Origin: Bacteroidales bacterium
GTDB lineage: Bacteria; Bacteroidota; Bacteroidia; Bacteroidales; UBA932
DNA length: 7,651 bases
Reading direction: 5' to 3'
NCBI GenBank assembly: GCA_017527625.1
Contig: JAFXPV010000001.1
Location: 1 to 7,651 of the forward strand
Below, in pieces: positions 5,673-7,651 of the stretch (its first letter is position 1; every line of letters starts with the position of its first letter). A program made the position numbers and the translations under genes. A model generated the notes under the pieces. It was not told the origin of the DNA and did not search any database. It saw only the letters and a program-made list of their open reading frames with translations.

Positions 5673-7421
5673 TTACCTCCCCTGCACAGTTGCGCGAGAC
5701 GGATAGAGCACTACTCTCACCGCACCCACGCCGTTGATGCCGACTCTGTTTTCATCACCGTTGAGCCTACGGCCAGGAACCCACTTGCCATCCACGAAGG
5801 TTCCTTCCTCTATTGCATCAGTAAGGATCTTTACTTGTGAGTCTGCCTTCTTGGAGGCGAACGAGAACGACACGTTGATTCCGACTATATAGAACTCGTC
5901 TGGAGAAGTCTGGAGTATGAGGGCTCCGGACTGAGCCTGCTGCTGTGAGGCGGCGGCCAGCTGGGCATTTTCCCTGGCCATCTGGGCTGCACCCTGGCCA
6001 TAATTGAAGGCGCGCTGGTTCCTGACGGATGAACGAGCTGTGAGGATATAGTCACCCATCTCGACAGAAGGGCTTGCATTCTCCTCAGTCACTCTCAAGC
6101 CGCGAAGCTTGTCCGAGCCGTAGTTCTGTATAATCATCTGGTCCATTCCGGAGAGGATTGCGTAGCACTTGCCGAGGTTCTCAAAGTCAGCAGAGTAATT
6201 GCCGCCGGCATTCTGAGCACCGTCAAACCCGAACGGAGCGAATCCAAGGGCATCATATTCGCCATAGGCATAAAGTGCTTTGGAAACATCCACCCTGCAC
6301 TCGGGAATGAATATCGGATTGTTGCTCAGTGCAAACTGGCTGAGCACCCACTCATATTCGCTGATGTAGATGTCCGGCGCTGTGAAATCCACGGCAGGAG
6401 CAGCAGCTCTCCACACATCGATCACCTCCGGAAGAGGACTTCCTGAAGGGAACTGTCCGGGATTGATCATTCCAGGCTGACGGAGCCAGTTGTTCACATA
6501 CATCGGTATGTCGTGGGCGGCCTTGCCGGCAGCAGTAATCTCATTCACATACTTGGCATAGTGATAGGCCTGGAAAATCTCCTCCGTATAGTAGGGGTAG
6601 TCTGTAAGAAGGTCATCAGCCTTGGTGTGACTCTTGCCGAACACCTCTTCCCAGGTTCCAGACATCTTGTAACCGTTCGCGCCCCATACCCTCTCAAGCT
6701 CCGGGAAGAGCTTGCCTTTATGGCTTGAAAGATACTGCATAAGGTCTGAAGGAACCTGACCTTCCCAAGCCTTCTGGGCAGCCGGAGAGAAGTCCCTCAC
6801 GGAGCCAAGAATTCCCATCTCATTCTCCACCTGCATCATTATCACGGTGTAGTCCTTGTCCACTTCCTTGATATGCTGCATAAGGGCGGCATAAGCTTTC
6901 TTATCCGCAGTGAGGGACTCCTGGCCGAAGGCAGACAGCACGTTGAGATAACCGCCGTCCTGAGTCTGCACAAGAGGATAATTGGCTGGATCGCGTTTGA
7001 TATAGCTCGGTGCATATGTCGAGTTTCCGTTCTTCCAGCTGGCGAACCATATCATCACCACCTTGAGACCATTCTCTCGAGCGTTGCGTATGATATGGTC
7101 GACAGAAGTAAAGTCGTAATGCCCCTGTTCATCCTCGATCACATCCCACGAGCAGGAAGCAATGACTGTGTTGAAATTCCCGTGCTTCATCTGCTCCCAC
7201 ACCCCAATGCTCTCCATATAGCTTTCAGAGGTACTTGTGGAGTTATGAAGCTCTCCCGTCAACATCAGGAAAGGCTTTCCGTCAACCTCGAAATGAGTAA
7301 CCCCGTCCTTCTGGACCAAAGCCGGTTTTACCGCAGTGTTTCCGCTCCCCTGAGAGCAGCCTGCAATCATTAAGGCTGATGCCGCCAGACCGGCACCCAT
7401 AAGTGCTAATATTTTATTCAT
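5673..7421 (-). CDS. GH35-like (DUF5597-type) beta-galactosidase lipoprotein
   Basis: This 582-residue secreted enzyme resembles the GH35 branch that carries a DUF5597-type C-terminal domain and includes beta-galactosidases acting on plant polysaccharide side chains. The signal peptide ends in lipobox I-A-G-C with Cys22, which predicts a lipid-anchored envelope protein. The TIM barrel begins near residue 40 and shows GELHNS (56-61). The acid/base is probably Glu201 in QVENEMG, and the nucleophile is probably Glu374 in FIPECR. Conserved PDIY (349-352) and FAPFGFD (394-400) lie around it. The C-terminal beta-sandwich is interrupted by an Ala/Gln-rich stretch at about 475-498, with QQQ at 493-495. 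The ATG is preceded by an A/T-rich leader without a Shine-Dalgarno sequence. Together with the GH3 enzyme it suggests beta-glycan use, but no transporter or sensor genes are nearby. The precise substrate is inference only. Confidence 0.87.
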   Translation of the reverse strand: MNKILALMGAGLAASALMIAGCSQGSGNTAVKPALVQKDGVTHFEVDGKPFLMLTGELHNSTSTSESYMESIGVWEQMKHGNFNTVIASCSWDVIEDEQGHYDFTSVDHIIRNARENGLKVVMIWFASWKNGNSTYAPSYIKRDPANYPLVQTQDGGYLNVLSAFGQESLTADKKAYAALMQHIKEVDKDYTVIMMQVENEMGILGSVRDFSPAAQKAWEGQVPSDLMQYLSSHKGKLFPELERVWGANGYKMSGTWEEVFGKSHTKADDLLTDYPYYTEEIFQAYHYAKYVNEITAAGKAAHDIPMYVNNWLRQPGMINPGQFPSGSPLPEVIDVWRAAAPAVDFTAPDIYISEYEWVLSQFALSNNPIFIPECRVDVSKALYAYGEYDALGFAPFGFDGAQNAGGNYSADFENLGKCYAILSGMDQMIIQNYGSDKLRGLRVTEENASPSVEMGDYILTARSSVRNQRAFNYGQGAAQMARENAQLAAASQQQAQSGALILQTSPDEFYIVGINVSFSFASKKADSQVKILTDAIEEGTFVDGKWVPGRRLNGDENRVGINGVGAVRVVLYPSRATVQGR

Positions 7422-7447
7422 ATTATTGTTACTTTATATTCCAGATT

Positions 7448-7480
7448 TGAAGATAGCCACTTTTCCCAAAAAATCTCAAA
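7448..7480 (-). promoter_or_regulatory. Weak candidate promoter for the GH35-like gene
   Basis: On the minus strand TTTG (7480-7477), 21 nt of spacer and TATCTTCA (7455-7448) resemble the -33/-7 pair, but the -7 element misses its last two bases. An alternative -7, TATCTTTT (7487-7480), misses only one base but has no -33 partner. The region lies between the right-edge gene and the lipoprotein start. Confidence 0.25.
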
Positions 7481-7502
7481 AAAGATAATGCTATCACGCT
7501 TA

Positions 7503-7651
7503 TCACTTTCTGGCTGTGGGCAGAGAGACATGCAGCAATCTGACGGTCTTAGCGACATTTATCATATGGTCGGCGATACGCTCGGCATTGGATGACAGTT
7601 CAAGGCCTGTTTACATTATCTGCAAAGAAGAATCTACCAGCCGAGTCCCTT
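7503..7651 (-). pseudogene. 3' end of a PhoU-domain-like gene with an in-frame stop (partial)
   Basis: On the minus strand, 7607-7503 encodes 34 residues containing SSNAERIADHMINVAKTV, then ends in tandem TGA TAA stops. The ERIADHxxNxAK pattern is typical of the helical PhoU domain, found in phosphate-signalling PhoU proteins and at the end of Na/Pi cotransporters. The same frame continues upstream as TRLVDSSLQIM, but a TAA at 7613-7611 separates the two pieces. A substitution to stop is the simplest reading. A one-base indel near 7602-7608, joining the alternative frame that reads FFADNVNR, is also possible. The rest of the gene is outside the window, so I cannot tell whether it is a pseudogene or a sequence error. 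It lies 81 nt upstream of the GH35-like gene on the same strand. Confidence 0.5.

Noticed and set aside
6873..7373. Plus-strand open frame opposite the GH35-like gene (166 codons)
   Set aside because: It is antisense to the signal peptide and catalytic barrel of a well-supported gene and shows no domain of its own.

Overview
The window looks like chromosomal DNA of a member of the Bacteroidota (Bacteroidales-like). Three things point that way. Two secreted glycoside hydrolases carry lipoprotein signals and are typical of glycan degraders. Start codons lack convincing Shine-Dalgarno sequences. Several intergenic regions carry the Bacteroidota -7 promoter motif TAnnTTTG, with a -33 TTG-type box at the expected distance in two of them. 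I cannot name a genus. There are no SusC/SusD genes, tRNAs, rRNAs or CRISPR arrays.

Layout, left to right. (1) A GH3 beta-glucosidase lipoprotein, cut at its 5' end by the window edge, is followed after 3 nt by a small hotdog-fold thioesterase of the FlK-like family. (2) A 151-bp palindromic repeat (2706-2856) is followed by a Y1/HUH transposase-like gene of the RAYT (REP-associated tyrosine transposase) type. Convergent to it, 17 nt away, is an SDR oxidoreductase. (3) A second, about 95% identical copy of the repeat (4665-4815) lies in the same orientation. (4) An AlkZ-related winged-helix-type protein follows, with a good promoter just before its ATG. (5) Convergent to that is a GH35-like (DUF5597-type) beta-galactosidase lipoprotein. 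(6) At the right edge is the minus-strand 3' end of what looks like a PhoU-domain gene, interrupted by an in-frame TAA.

The most notable system is the pairing of the RAYT-like gene with two REP/BIME-like elements. Each element has four arms of the motif TGGAGCAG (two direct, two inverted) nested inside near-perfect 20-bp terminal inverted repeats. The two copies flank a unit of about 1.8 kb holding the RAYT and SDR genes. The -33 box of the RAYT promoter appears to be made from the terminal bases of the upstream element. The transposase also has a C-terminal extension of about 130 residues ending in a helix-turn-helix-like segment.

The two glycosidases probably act outside the cytoplasm on beta-linked plant or host glycans. 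They are separated by unrelated genes, so the window does not show a classical polysaccharide utilization locus.
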